This document shows positions 1-9,281 of a DNA stretch of 64,000 bases, piece after piece. This DNA is from Acinetobacter sp. ANC 4169 (lineage in GTDB: Bacteria; Pseudomonadota; Gammaproteobacteria; Pseudomonadales; Moraxellaceae), in assembly GCF_002135355.1 (NCBI RefSeq), contig NZ_NEGE01000003.1:62001-126000 (forward strand), read 5' to 3'. Below the pieces are notes generated by a model. The model ran no database searches. It was given only the letters and a program-made list of their open reading frames with translations, and was not told the origin of the DNA. The number at the start of each line of letters is the position of its first letter. Position 1 is the first letter of the stretch. Both the position numbers and the translations under genes were made by a program.

Positions 1-848
1 TTACGAAGACCATTTTTCACTTCACGTTCCATGTTTTTACGAACGTCAGCTTTTAATTTTTCAACGCCTTCTTCTTCAGTTAGACCGAAGATTTTAAGGA
101 ATTCAGCATCAATTTCTGGAAGCTTTTGTTTTTCAACTAATTTCACAGTGATTTTGAATTGAGCAGCTTTACCCGCTAAGTTTTCAGCTTGGTAGTCAGC
201 AGGGAAAGTAACATCAATTACTTTCTCTTCGCCTTTCTTCATACCAACGATGCCGTCTTCGAAGCCAGGGATCATACGACCTGAACCTAAAACAAGTTTG
301 AAGTCTTCAGCAGCGCCGCCTTCAAATTTCTCGCCGTCCACAGTACCTTCGAAATCGAAAGTTACTTGCATGTCTTTTTTAGCCATGCCTTTAGTTTCAG
401 TCCAAGAAGCACGTTGCTTTTGAAGGTTTTCGATCATTTGATCTACGTCTTTGTCGTTCACTTCAGTTGCTTTACGCTCAACTGCCAGACCGTCAAATTT
501 AACTTCAACTTCTGGATAAACTTCTACAGTTGCTTCATAAACAAGAGCGTCTTCTTTGTTTTCAACTTTTTCAATGTTTGGCATGCCAACAGCATTGATT
601 TTCTCTTGTTGAATTGCTTCAAATACTGTGTCACGAATTACATCGTTCACAACTTCTTGATAAATGCTTGCGCCATATTCACGACGTACTACATTTAAAG
701 GCACCTTACCTGGACGGAAGCCGTTGATCTTCACAGTTTTGGCAGTGCGTTTTAAACGAGCTTCAAATTGCTCGTTCACACGGCTCGTCGGTACAGATAC
801 ATTTAAACGACGGGCAACGCCCGAAACCGCTTCAGAAGTTACTTGCAT
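1..848 (-). CDS. tig: Trigger factor, 5' part (C-terminus outside window)
   Basis: Ribosome-bound chaperone and peptidyl-prolyl isomerase that meets nascent chains at the exit tunnel. The reading frame starts at the ATG at 848 and runs open to the window edge, giving about 282 residues, so the end of the protein is missing. The N-terminal ribosome-binding domain ([17 protein letters not shown]) carries the conserved signature [18 protein letters not shown] at about residues 43-60. An FKBP-type PPIase domain follows at about 155-245 ([29 protein letters not shown]). The start is supported by a well-placed promoter at 895-923. It is divergent from the receptor at 1473. Identification is secure. 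Confidence 0.95.
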   Translation of the reverse strand, partial: MQVTSEAVSGVARRLNVSVPTSRVNEQFEARLKRTAKTVKINGFRPGKVPLNVVRREYGASIYQEVVNDVIRDTVFEAIQQEKINAVGMPNIEKVENKEDALVYEATVEVYPEVEVKFDGLAVERKATEVNDKDVDQMIENLQKQRASWTETKGMAKKDMQVTFDFEGTVDGEKFEGGAAEDFKLVLGSGRMIPGFEDGIVGMKKGEEKVIDVTFPADYQAENLAGKAAQFKITVKLVEKQKLPEIDAEFLKIFGLTEEEGVEKLKADVRKNMEREVKNGLR

Positions 849-894
849 GGCTTCCTCGATATAGAAATAGTAATTGCAATTTTGAAAGTGCCAC

Positions 895-923
895 ATTATA
901 TGACAACATTGAAAGATATACAA
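895..923 (-). promoter_or_regulatory. Probable sigma70 promoter of tig
   Basis: On the minus strand TTGTAT (918-923) and TATAAT (895-900) are separated by exactly 17 bases, upstream of the tig ATG at 848. The -10 is a perfect consensus hexamer and the -35 matches four of six. The resulting leader would be about 40 nt. Confidence 0.6.
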
Positions 924-1421
924 AACAGGATGGCTTAACCATGTAATTTTACCCTTTTTAGATAAAATTCTGGCTTTATTGTTCTTTCATCCCATCTTTT
1001 TTAAAGATAACACCTTGCCGAATTTGTTCGTATTGCATTTGTGTGGTCTATTCTTCTCATTATTTTACTCGCTTCCTTTTGAAGGCTTATTCATAAACAG
1101 GGTTTTGCCTCCCCATTTCTACAACATCTCTGTATAAATACGGCATCAGCTTAAATGACTTAACTCATGTTTTAAAAAATACCCTTTTCACGAGATGAAA
1201 TATGCGTGGCTAAAATGCAAGAATTTGTTCTATCTCGGCGCTAAAAATGTTAAAAATTGATATCAATATTCACAATTAATAACAAATTCTTAATCGTTTT
1301 ATTTATTAACAATAATTATCAATAACTTAATTGAATATTAATACATTGTATCATTTATTAAAACACTTAATTAATTATTTTTAATTGCCAATTCCAATTC
1401 AACTTAATAGTGATATAAAAT

Positions 1422-1440
1422 AAGAATCATTATTATTCTC
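1422..1440 (+). promoter_or_regulatory. Fur-box-like operator upstream of receptor 1
   Basis: AAGAATCATTATTATTCTC has AGAAT/ATTCT arms (1423-1427 and 1435-1439) around a CATTATT core and resembles the 19-bp Fur consensus. It lies 32 bases before the receptor start, a usual place for iron repression. The match is good but not perfect. Confidence 0.65.
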
Positions 1441-1472
1441 ATACATTTTCACAATACCATATTGAGTTAAAA

Positions 1473-3782
1473 ATGGCCTTCATTAAAACACGCAAAAAAA
1501 TCGTATCTTCTGCGATTGTGTCATCACTTTCAATGATGGCAGCTAATGCAATTGCACAAGATCAGGTTGCTCAGCTTGACACGATTCATGCTCAAGCAGA
1601 AGCAGAAACAACTCAAGGTTTAAAAGTAGATAAATCTGCAAACTCCAAGTTCGTTGCTCCTTTGCTTGATACGCCTAAATCAGTTTCTGTTATTTCTAAA
1701 CAGCTGATTGCAGATACTCAAGTAACAACTTTAAGCGATGCTTTGCGTACAGTACCGGGGATTACTCTAGGTGCTGGTGAAGGTGGTAACCCGAATGGCG
1801 ACCGTCCATTTATTCGTGGTTATAACTCAGAAAGTTCGATGTATATAGACGGTGTACGCAATGCGACATCGCAAAACCGTGAAATGTTTGCAGTAGAACA
1901 GGTTGAAGTGACTAAAGGTTCTGCATCTGCAATGGGTGGTGCAGGTACTACTGGCGGTAGCATCAACATGATTTCTAAAGTTGCTAAAAAAGGCGACTCA
2001 TTAGAAGGTTCTATTGGCGCAGGTACAGACAATTACCAACGTATTACTTTAGATGGCAACAAAGATTTTGGTAACGGTATTGCTGCTCGTGTTGCAGTGA
2101 TGGGTCATCATAATGAAAAAGCCGGTCAGGCGGATGGCACTGAATACAAACGTGCCGGTATTGCACCAAGCATTACGTTTGGCCTAGACACCCCTACCCG
2201 TGCAACTTTAAGCTATTACTACTTAAAGACAGATGATATTCCAGATTCTGGTATTCCGTATAACAATCCTTTCACAGCAACCAATCAACCAGGGCGAATT
2301 GCTACAGAAAATGGTAACGGCAAGCCGATTGATGTTAAGCAAGGCATGTACTACGGCTGGAAAGACCGTGATTTCCAAAAGCAGGAAAACCAGTCTGGTG
2401 CCATTAAACTTGAACATGACCTGACTGAAAATCTAACCCTGAGCAATACAGCCGTTTATAGCAAGTCTAAAAATGATTATCTATGGACCAATCCAGACGA
2501 TTCTCGCGGTAATTTCTATCAACCTGGCGGTGCTTTAACCGGTAACGTTTGGGCACGTACCAACTCTCGTGTGGGCGATACCGATACCTTTACTGACCAG
2601 TTGGCTTTAACCGGTAAGTTTAATACGGGTTTCCTTAAGCATAGCTTTAACCTCGGTGCAGAATACTCAGATCAAGAAACTGACCGTACCCAATATATTA
2701 TCGATGGTCTGAACGCGACAGGTAATGCACATAATGCCTGTAATGCTGCCGATATTGCTTCGGGTTGGTGTACTTCGGTACAAAGTCCAAACCGAGGACC
2801 ATGGAACGGTTCTATTAGCACAGATGGTGCCGACCAATACAATATTCAAAGCAAATCAAAATCTGTTTATTTCTTGGATAGTATTGAATTTAATCCACAA
2901 TGGATTTTAGATTTGGGCGTGCGTTGGGATGATTACTCAACTGAGCAAACAATGGTTGCAGGTCGTTTTAATACTACGACTCCAGCAGGAACTATTGTCA
3001 AACTTGAAAATGATAAAGACTTTATCAACTATCAAGCTGGCATTACATTTAAACCGGTTGAAAACGGCAGTATCTATGCGAGCTATGCAACATCTGCAAA
3101 CCCAGTCGGTGTAGATGGTGGTGATGGTTCTGAAGGTATTACAGCTGCAATTCAGAATTTAAAACCTGAAGAAGTTCGTACCATGGAGTTAGGGACTAAA
3201 TGGGATGTCTTGAATGACAAACTTAACCTGACTGCAGCTATTTTCCGTACAGAAAAAACCAATACTCGTGCGACCGGAGATGACGGTACTACACGTAATA
3301 TTGGCGAAACTCGTGTTGATGGTATTGAGCTTGGTGCAAGCGGTAACATTACAGATAAATGGGCTGTATCTGCTGGTTATACCTACCTAGACAGCGAGTT
3401 GATCGATGGGGGTTTTGAAAACATCGGTACTACAGCTGCACCTATTTATATTGCAAACAGAAGTAATGGCAATCAAGTTCAAAACGTTGCGAAAAACAGC
3501 GCAACCCTTTGGACTACTTATCAAGTATTACCACAGTTAACATTGGGTGCTGGTGCAACTGCAATGGATAAAGTCTATGGTAATGCTACCAATACCAAGT
3601 TTGTTCCAGGTTATGTACGTTACGATGCCATGGCACGTTACAACGTCAACAAAAACGTTGATTTACAACTTAACCTAAACAACTTGTCTGATGAACGCTA
3701 TTTCACTAAAGCATATTCATCTCATTATGCAACTGAAGCTGAAGGTCGTAGCGCAGTATTGTCTCTGAACTTTAAATACTAA
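1473..3782 (+). CDS. TonB-dependent catecholate-type siderophore receptor (Fiu/PiuA family)
   Basis: Outer-membrane gated channel importing ferric siderophore with TonB-ExbBD energy. The 769-residue product begins with a signal peptide ending near ANAIAQ (about residue 29). A plug domain follows at about 55-170 (VAPLLDTPKSVSVIS, LSDALRTVPGITL, RPFIRGYNSESSMYIDGVR, VEQVEVTKGSASAMGG). The remainder is a 22-strand-type barrel ending in SLNFKY with a terminal aromatic residue, as outer-membrane proteins need. The PiuC-type dioxygenase downstream (3893) supports a Fiu/PiuA relative for monocatecholates. The ligand cannot be read from sequence. Probably Fur-repressed. It is separated from the next gene by two hairpins, so coupling may be partial. 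Confidence 0.88.
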   Translation: MAFIKTRKKIVSSAIVSSLSMMAANAIAQDQVAQLDTIHAQAEAETTQGLKVDKSANSKFVAPLLDTPKSVSVISKQLIADTQVTTLSDALRTVPGITLGAGEGGNPNGDRPFIRGYNSESSMYIDGVRNATSQNREMFAVEQVEVTKGSASAMGGAGTTGGSINMISKVAKKGDSLEGSIGAGTDNYQRITLDGNKDFGNGIAARVAVMGHHNEKAGQADGTEYKRAGIAPSITFGLDTPTRATLSYYYLKTDDIPDSGIPYNNPFTATNQPGRIATENGNGKPIDVKQGMYYGWKDRDFQKQENQSGAIKLEHDLTENLTLSNTAVYSKSKNDYLWTNPDDSRGNFYQPGGALTGNVWARTNSRVGDTDTFTDQLALTGKFNTGFLKHSFNLGAEYSDQETDRTQYIIDGLNATGNAHNACNAADIASGWCTSVQSPNRGPWNGSISTDGADQYNIQSKSKSVYFLDSIEFNPQWILDLGVRWDDYSTEQTMVAGRFNTTTPAGTIVKLENDKDFINYQAGITFKPVENGSIYASYATSANPVGVDGGDGSEGITAAIQNLKPEEVRTMELGTKWDVLNDKLNLTAAIFRTEKTNTRATGDDGTTRNIGETRVDGIELGASGNITDKWAVSAGYTYLDSELIDGGFENIGTTAAPIYIANRSNGNQVQNVAKNSATLWTTYQVLPQLTLGAGATAMDKVYGNATNTKFVPGYVRYDAMARYNVNKNVDLQLNLNNLSDERYFTKAYSSHYATEAEGRSAVLSLNFKY

Positions 3783-3793
3783 AATCGACTTAA

Positions 3794-3853
3794 AAAATCC
3801 CATAAATTTATTATGGGATTTAATTAAAAATAGCCTCATAATGAGGCTATTTT
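3794..3853 (+). terminator. Two consecutive terminator hairpins after receptor 1
   Basis: First hairpin: AAATCCCATA (3794-3803) with TATGGGATTT (3811-3820). Second: a perfect 13-bp stem, AAAAATAGCCTCA (3825-3837) and TGAGGCTATTTTT (3841-3853), with a 3-base loop. The second ends in a T-run and looks like a true bidirectional intrinsic terminator. Confidence 0.75.
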
Positions 3854-3892
3854 TATAGCTAAAAGAATTCATTCTTCCAAAGGTATATTGCC

Positions 3893-4576
3893 GTGATCCA
3901 TCATATTCCTAACGTCCTCACTAAAGAACAAGTTCAATATTTCCGTGAAGAAATGAATAAAATTGAATGGGTCAATGGCAAAGTGACCGCGGGTACACTT
4001 TCGGCCACGGTTAAACAAAATCAGCAACTGCCTGAAGATCACCCGCTCACTCACCACTTAAGTACCATCATTTTAGAATCATTGGGACAACATCCCTTAT
4101 TTTTATCTGCTGCCATTCCGCTCGATATTATTCCCCCAATCTTTAACCGTTATGAAAACAATGAAGCTTTTGGCTTTCATGTGGACAATTCCATCCGTCG
4201 GATACGCGGCAGCAATGAGCGCCTACGTACAGACTTGTCCTGCACGGTTTTTTTAAGCGAGCCGGAGGAATACGAAGGCGGTGACCTGGTGGTAGAAGAT
4301 ACCTATGGCTATCATGAAATTAAACTTCCCGCAGGCGATATGATTCTCTACCCTTCCACCAGTGTACATGAAGTCACGCCGGTGACCTCCGGTTGCCGTC
4401 TCGCTTCATTCTTTTGGGTACAAAGCATGATCCGTGATGATGCAGAACGCCACATGTTATTTAATCTGGATCAAACTACTCAAAATTTACGTATGCAGTT
4501 GGGTGATCAACACCAAGAAGTGATTAAATTAACCAATCTTTATCATAATTTAATTCGCAAATGGGCTGAACTTTAA
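3893..4576 (+). CDS. piuC: PKHD-type Fe(II)/2-oxoglutarate dioxygenase (PiuC/YbiX)
   Basis: A 227-residue cytoplasmic non-haem iron oxygenase of the PiuC/YbiX family, which is encoded next to catecholate receptors in many Proteobacteria; the substrate is not established. The iron triad is visible: His96 and Asp98 in GFHVDNS, and His159 in TSVHEVTP. A downstream Arg in GCRLASFF should bind 2-oxoglutarate. The start is GTG at 3893 (MIHHIPNVL), matching the length and N-terminus of the paralogue at 7288. It follows receptor 1 after about 110 bases that contain terminator hairpins, so it may rely on readthrough or its own promoter. Confidence 0.9.
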   Translation: MIHHIPNVLTKEQVQYFREEMNKIEWVNGKVTAGTLSATVKQNQQLPEDHPLTHHLSTIILESLGQHPLFLSAAIPLDIIPPIFNRYENNEAFGFHVDNSIRRIRGSNERLRTDLSCTVFLSEPEEYEGGDLVVEDTYGYHEIKLPAGDMILYPSTSVHEVTPVTSGCRLASFFWVQSMIRDDAERHMLFNLDQTTQNLRMQLGDQHQEVIKLTNLYHNLIRKWAEL

Positions 4577-4943
4577 TTTTTATAGTGCAAAAATAATAAT
4601 AGGCTGATGAAATCTTATATAAGTCAGCCTAATTTATTACATACAAACATTTGAATCTTTTATTATTTTAACTTTTAGTCAAACTCAACTTCAATAGTAT
4701 CGTTTTTCCCTTTAAGCATGATTGCTTTATCTAATTAACAAGTTTGAATTAAGTCATATTTCCATCCGTTTAAATGACAATTCGATATCAATCACTATTG
4801 CTAATGATAATAATTATCATTAGAATTCGCATCAATTGTTACAGGCCATAACAATATCTCCACTTTTGCTGCTATTTTGCCGATTTTAAAAGTCGCAGGC
4901 AGTAATGGAATTCTGTCACATACGATATTAGGGATTACCGACC
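4577..4943 (+). other. Intergenic region between the two receptor modules
   Basis: A 367-base gap. It begins with a terminator-like hairpin (TAGGCTGA ... TCAGCCTA, about 4599-4631) closing the first module, then AT-rich sequence. It ends with a Fur-controlled promoter (4798-4826) and about 115 bases of leader before the second receptor. No reading frame was supported. Confidence 0.6.
4798..4826 (+). promoter_or_regulatory. Promoter of receptor 2 with Fur box in its spacer
   Basis: TTGCTA (4798-4803) and TAGAAT (4821-4826) are exactly 17 bases apart. A perfect 23-bp palindrome, CTAATGATAAT and ATTATCATTAG around a central A (4801-4823), fills the spacer. It contains the GATAATNATTATC core of the Fur consensus. 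Fur bound here would exclude RNA polymerase completely, predicting strict iron repression. Confidence 0.8.
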
Positions 4944-7178
4944 ATGGCACAAATCAAAAGCCGTAAACACCACAGAAATGCTCAACTGGTTGCCTTAGCG
5001 GCTTCGTTCCCGCTCATGACTCATGCAGCAACCAGCAATAGTGTAACCCAGCTGCCAACCATTACCGTGGAATCTAAAGCGGAAAATAAATATAAAGCCG
5101 ATAGCGTCAGTTCCCCAAAGTATACTCAGCCACTGGTCGATACCCCCCAAACCATTTCAGTGATTAAAAAAGAACTATTAAAAGAACAAGGTGCAACGTC
5201 TTTGGTTGAAGCCTTAAGAAACACCCCGGGAATTACTCTGCAACTGGGTGAAAATGGCAATACCAGTGCCGGTGATGCCTTTCAAATGCGCGGCTTTTCG
5301 ACTCAAACCTCTACCTATGTCGATGGTATCCGCGATTTGGGTGCGGTCACCCGCGATGTTTTTAACCTGGAACAGATTGAAGTGGTCAAAGGCCCGTCTG
5401 GTGCGGAAGCAGGCCGTGGCGCGGCATCAGGGTATATCAACCTGGCCAGCAAACTGCCTCAGACTGAAAATAGCCGTGAAGTTTCTGCCACTTACAATAC
5501 TGCAGAACATGCTCGCCTGACTGCCGACATTAATCAGGTGATTAACGATAGCGTGGCGGTTCGCTTAAATGCCATGGGCCAAGACGGCGGCGTTGAAGGT
5601 CGCGATTTTATTGAAAATAACGGCTGGGCCATTGCACCCTCGATTGCCTTTGGCCTGGATAGCGATACCCGCCTGTATCTGTATTCACAGCATATCCGTC
5701 AACGTAACATTCCGGATGGCGGTATCCCGACCGTTGGCATGAAGGGTTTCTACAATGCCGATTCTGCTTTAGCTTCAGCGCCTAAAGTCAACCGTGAAAA
5801 TTATTATGGCCAGGCCAATGACCATGAAGATGTCGATGCAGACATGTACACGGCAAAAATTGAAAGTGATTTGGCTGAAAACGTCAAACTAACCAATATC
5901 ACCCGTTTGGGCAAAACCCAGATGCAGCGGGTATTAACCGGGATAAATAGCCTTACCAACGGTTCGACCAATCCAAATAACTGGACCGTAAGTCGCTCTC
6001 GCCAAGGGGTAGATCAGGAAAATAAGATTCTTGCCAACCAAACTACCCTGAACCTGAATTTAAAAACCGGTGCCATTGAACATGATGTGGTTGCAGGTCT
6101 GGAATTCCTGAAAGAACAGCAACACAACAAAACCATGGCGACGCAAATGCCGGGGCAAACCACCATTACTGCTACACCGGCGAATTTATACAATCCAGAT
6201 CGTAATCAGGCACTACCTGGCTTGATTTATACTGGGGGGTACACCCATGGCGAAACAGATACAGCTGCAGCCTATTTATTTGACACACTTAAGTTTGGCG
6301 AACGCTTCCAGCTGAATGGCGGAGTGCGGGTCGATTATTACGACACTGAATATGATGCCCTGAGTGTACCAACAGGAAGTAGCGTTTTGACGCCATCGAA
6401 TTTGGGTGCACACGATACCTTGTTCAGCTGGAAACTGGGTGGTTTGTTTAAGCCAACTACTTTTAGCAGTGTGTATGCGTCTTATGCCAAATCGTTAACA
6501 CCTCCGGGAAGTGCCAACTTTAGTTTGTCTGCAGACGGTATTAATAGTGCTGCAGCAAAACCGCAAGAAACCCATCATTATGAAATTGGCACAAAATGGG
6601 ACTTGCTGGAAGGTAAATTGGCACTGAATGCAGCTGCTTACCGCACCGAAAATGAAAATCAGTTTACTCAGGATGCAATTACACGTGAATCCATCCAAGA
6701 GGGTAAAACAACCGTTAAAGGGGTTGAACTCAGCGCAGTAGGACAGATTACCGATGCATGGAATGTGTCTGCCGGTGTTGCACATATGAAAACTGAACAA
6801 AAAGATCAGCTCAGCGTTAATGCAACCACTGGAGCAATTACCAATACCAACAATGTACGCTGGTCACCGGAATGGACAGCGAGTTTATGGTCGACCTATG
6901 ACATTGCCGGATTCAAACTTGGTTTGGGCGCACGTTATGTCGATGATCAAAAACGTGTCATCACTGATAGCACTGCGGCTACACCAATGCCAAGCATTCC
7001 AAGTTATGTGGTGTTTGATGCCATGGCAGGTTACAGCTTCAATAAAAATGCCTCGGTCAACTTAAATGTCTATAACCTGGCAGATAAGGAATACATCAGC
7101 ACTTTAAACAATGGTGGCGGTCGTGTGGTGTTAGGACAACCGCGTTCAGCAGCACTGACCTTTAATTATAAGTTTTAA
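4944..7178 (+). CDS. TonB-dependent siderophore receptor 2 (Fiu/PiuA family)
   Basis: A 744-residue outer-membrane receptor, related to but clearly diverged from the product of 1473-3782. The signal peptide ends near LMTHAA (about residue 29), followed by a TonB-box-like LPTITVES. The plug lies at about 60-165 (PLVDTPQTISVIKKELL, LVEALRNTPGITLQLG, FQMRGFSTQTSTYVDGIRD, LEQIEVVKGPSGAEAGRG). The barrel ends in ALTFNYKF with terminal Phe. Codon use is visibly more GC-rich than in receptor 1, arguing against recent tandem duplication. A strong Fur-overlapped promoter precedes it, and a PiuC paralogue and an FMN enzyme follow, suggesting an iron-regulated operon. Confidence 0.88.
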   Translation: MAQIKSRKHHRNAQLVALAASFPLMTHAATSNSVTQLPTITVESKAENKYKADSVSSPKYTQPLVDTPQTISVIKKELLKEQGATSLVEALRNTPGITLQLGENGNTSAGDAFQMRGFSTQTSTYVDGIRDLGAVTRDVFNLEQIEVVKGPSGAEAGRGAASGYINLASKLPQTENSREVSATYNTAEHARLTADINQVINDSVAVRLNAMGQDGGVEGRDFIENNGWAIAPSIAFGLDSDTRLYLYSQHIRQRNIPDGGIPTVGMKGFYNADSALASAPKVNRENYYGQANDHEDVDADMYTAKIESDLAENVKLTNITRLGKTQMQRVLTGINSLTNGSTNPNNWTVSRSRQGVDQENKILANQTTLNLNLKTGAIEHDVVAGLEFLKEQQHNKTMATQMPGQTTITATPANLYNPDRNQALPGLIYTGGYTHGETDTAAAYLFDTLKFGERFQLNGGVRVDYYDTEYDALSVPTGSSVLTPSNLGAHDTLFSWKLGGLFKPTTFSSVYASYAKSLTPPGSANFSLSADGINSAAAKPQETHHYEIGTKWDLLEGKLALNAAAYRTENENQFTQDAITRESIQEGKTTVKGVELSAVGQITDAWNVSAGVAHMKTEQKDQLSVNATTGAITNTNNVRWSPEWTASLWSTYDIAGFKLGLGARYVDDQKRVITDSTAATPMPSIPSYVVFDAMAGYSFNKNASVNLNVYNLADKEYISTLNNGGGRVVLGQPRSAALTFNYKF

Positions 7179-7212
7179 GTAATTCGCTAAGTCTTAGCAA
7201 ATTGAGTATAAA

Positions 7213-7250
7213 TGTAGTGTATTAGGTTTAATACACTACATTATTTATTT
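7213..7250 (+). terminator. Terminator-like hairpin after receptor 2
   Basis: Perfect 12-bp stem, TGTAGTGTATTA (7213-7224) and TAATACACTACA (7229-7240), with loop GGTT, followed by TTATTTATTTTT. It may attenuate rather than stop transcription, since a functionally linked gene begins 38 bases later. Confidence 0.6.
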
Positions 7251-7287
7251 TTGGGTTCCACCCACTCTAGGGATGCAGATCAAGCTG

Positions 7288-7971
7288 ATGATGTTACATA
7301 TTCCTGAAATTCTAAGCAAACAGCAGGTTGCTGAGCTACGCCAACAATTAGATAGCAGTCAGGCCTGGATTCAGGGTCAGCAAAGCGCCGGCTTTCAGGC
7401 ACAGAAAATTAAAAATAATCTGCAAATAGATCCAAACAGTATTGCTTATCAATCCTTTGCGGCCAAAATTCTCCACGCCTTGCAAAACAACATCCTGCTC
7501 AAATCGGCAGCATTGCCCAAACATATTCTTCCACCGTTATTTAACTGCTATCAGGATCAGGGGCATTATGGCAATCATGTCGACAATGCCGTGCAATATT
7601 CCAGCAGCATCGGACAAGCTATTCGTACTGACGTTTCCATTACCGTGTTTTTATCTGAACCGGATGAATATGTAGGTGGTGAACTGATTGTGGAAGACAA
7701 TTATGGCAGCCATGAAGTGAAGCTGGATGCCGGAGATGCCATACTCTACCCTGCGACCAGTTTACATCGGGTTGAAGCGGTGACCCAAGGCAAGCGGATT
7801 GCTGCATGCACTTGGATCCAAAGCATGGTCAAAGATGACTGGCAGCGTAGTATGCTGTTTAATCTGGATATGAACATTATTAAATTACGCCAGCAGATTG
7901 GTGACAGCGAAGAAATTCTGGGCTTGACCAGTCACTACCATAATTTACTGCGCCAATGGGGAGATCTATGA
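7288..7971 (+). CDS. piuC: Second PKHD-type Fe(II)/2-oxoglutarate dioxygenase (PiuC paralogue)
   Basis: A paralogue of the enzyme at 3893, also 227 residues from this start. The metal ligands are conserved: HVD in YGNHVDNA (about residues 96-98) and His in SLHRVEAV (about 159), with Arg in GKRIAACTW. An earlier ATG at 7273 would add five residues. I prefer 7288 because MMLHIPEIL aligns with MIHHIPNVL of the paralogue, although the Shine-Dalgarno sequence is weak for either start. The stop overlaps the next start as ATGA (7968-7971), so translation is probably coupled. Substrate unknown; an iron-regulated role in siderophore handling is inferred from context. Confidence 0.88.
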   Translation: MMLHIPEILSKQQVAELRQQLDSSQAWIQGQQSAGFQAQKIKNNLQIDPNSIAYQSFAAKILHALQNNILLKSAALPKHILPPLFNCYQDQGHYGNHVDNAVQYSSSIGQAIRTDVSITVFLSEPDEYVGGELIVEDNYGSHEVKLDAGDAILYPATSLHRVEAVTQGKRIAACTWIQSMVKDDWQRSMLFNLDMNIIKLRQQIGDSEEILGLTSHYHNLLRQWGDL

Positions 7972-9074
7972 AAGCCGTTGCACCAGTTGCCCCCCTCTCC
8001 CAGATTCCCGCCTATTTACAGACTGTTGCCGATTATGAAATTGAAGCACAAAAGCATCTGTCTGATATGGTGTGGCAATATCTGCAAGGCGGTTCCATGG
8101 ACGAAGTCAGCGTTCGCGACAATCTAGATCAGTTTCAGCAGATTCATTTATTGCCCCGCATGTTGCAAGACCTGACTCAAGGCCATACCCGCTGTACTAT
8201 TTTAGGACAGCACTATCCGCACCCGATTTTTCTGGCACCGATTGGACACCAGCAGCAGTTTCATCCTGAAGCTGAAGCAGCAACGGCACTGGCAGCCGAA
8301 GTGCTTGGCAGCAATATGGTACTCAGTACCTTCAGCAATACCGACATGCGTCAGCTGAAACAGGAAAACCCATATAAATGGTTTCAACTGTACTGGCAAG
8401 GCAACCGGGAAAAATCGCTGGCCTTGGTAAAACTGGCCGAACAACAAAATTTTAAAGCCTTGGTGATTACCGTGGATTCACCACATACTGGCATCCGTGA
8501 CCGTGAACGTCGGGTATTTTTCCATTTGCCTGAAGGTATGCAGCATCCCCATACACCGGCACATATTCCCTTGCCTGAATTGCAGGAAGGAGACCATCCC
8601 GTATTTAATGGCTTGATGAAAATTGCGCCTACCTGGGAGGATATTGCCTGGGTGGTTCAGCACACCTCATTACCGGTCATTTTAAAAGGGATCGTCAATC
8701 CGCAGGATGCCCTGCTTGCGATTCAGCATGGCGTACAAGGCTTGATTGTGTCGAATCATGGCGGTCGTGTGTTAGACACCTGCATTCCACCACTCACCGC
8801 ATTACAGCTGATTAAAAAAGTGGTACCGGCTGATTTTCCACTGCTATACGATGGCGGGATTCGTCGTGGCTCAGATGTGTTTAAAGCCATTGCACTGGGG
8901 GCTTCGGCGGTTTTCATCGGTCGTCCTTATATTTATGGACTGGCAACTGCCGGGGCACTGGGTGTAGCGCATGTGATTAAAATACTGAAGGAAGAGTTTG
9001 AGATTACCATGGCATTAATGGGAACAGCCACGCTAAAAGACATTAACAGTGATTATATTTTCCACAAAAAATAA
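7968..9074 (+). CDS. FMN-dependent alpha-hydroxy-acid dehydrogenase
   Basis: A 368-residue TIM-barrel flavoenzyme of the lactate dehydrogenase/glycolate oxidase family, oxidising a 2-hydroxy acid to the 2-oxo acid. Visible motifs: FLAPIGHQQ and STFSNT in the FMN pocket, FQLYWQG, ITVDSP, the Lys of VILKGIV, the catalytic His and Arg in SNHGGRVLD, and the phosphate-binding LYDGGIRRGSD and FIGRPY. Start 7968 is chosen over 7956 because it forms an ATGA overlap with the dioxygenase gene and has TGGGGAGA just upstream. The link with a 2-oxoglutarate-dependent oxygenase and a siderophore receptor suggests a pathway on a 2-hydroxy or 2-oxo acid; this is inference, and the substrate is unknown. Confidence 0.85.
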   Translation: MKAVAPVAPLSQIPAYLQTVADYEIEAQKHLSDMVWQYLQGGSMDEVSVRDNLDQFQQIHLLPRMLQDLTQGHTRCTILGQHYPHPIFLAPIGHQQQFHPEAEAATALAAEVLGSNMVLSTFSNTDMRQLKQENPYKWFQLYWQGNREKSLALVKLAEQQNFKALVITVDSPHTGIRDRERRVFFHLPEGMQHPHTPAHIPLPELQEGDHPVFNGLMKIAPTWEDIAWVVQHTSLPVILKGIVNPQDALLAIQHGVQGLIVSNHGGRVLDTCIPPLTALQLIKKVVPADFPLLYDGGIRRGSDVFKAIALGASAVFIGRPYIYGLATAGALGVAHVIKILKEEFEITMALMGTATLKDINSDYIFHKK

Positions 9075-9198
9075 AATTCATGAAAAATATTTTCTTAAGT
9101 CATCATTAGGATGCAAAAATAGAAAAATATTTTCGGAATAAATGGATTAATATTAAGTTATAGATTTACAAGGTCTGCGGTAAAACTAAATCATAATA

Positions 9199-9261
9199 AT
9201 GCATTGGTTTTATTACAACTTTCGACTAATGTCTGCCAGTGTCAGGCTTGTAAATTGCTAG
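9199..9261 (+). CDS. Possible 20-residue leader peptide upstream of leuA
   Basis: A short frame from ATG at 9199 to TAG at 9259-9261 encoding MHWFYYNFRLMSASVRLVNC. It is rich in aromatic residues and contains the usually rare codons CGA, CTA and AGG. It ends 21 bases before a large stem-loop that abuts the leuA ribosome-binding site. It is not a classic leucine-run leader and no strong Shine-Dalgarno sequence precedes it, so it could be chance. Its position suits a regulatory upstream reading frame. Confidence 0.35.
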   Translation: MHWFYYNFRLMSASVRLVNC

Positions 9262-9281
9262 AATAGACACAATCTATATAA

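Larger units (their letters stand above)
849..1472. other. Intergenic region, tig / siderophore receptor
   Basis: A 624-base gap between divergent genes. It holds the tig promoter (895-923) and, near the right end, a Fur-box-like palindrome (1422-1440). Bases 1250-1420 are extremely AT-rich, with several GATA/TATC-like half-sites (around 1257-1273 and 1309-1325) that may be weaker Fur contacts. No convincing reading frame or RNA gene was seen in 950-1250. Confidence 0.6.

Noticed and set aside
1473-7971. Recent tandem duplication of the receptor-dioxygenase module
   Set aside because: Receptors and dioxygenases are too diverged and codon use is visibly different, so two separate acquisitions or an ancient duplication is more likely.
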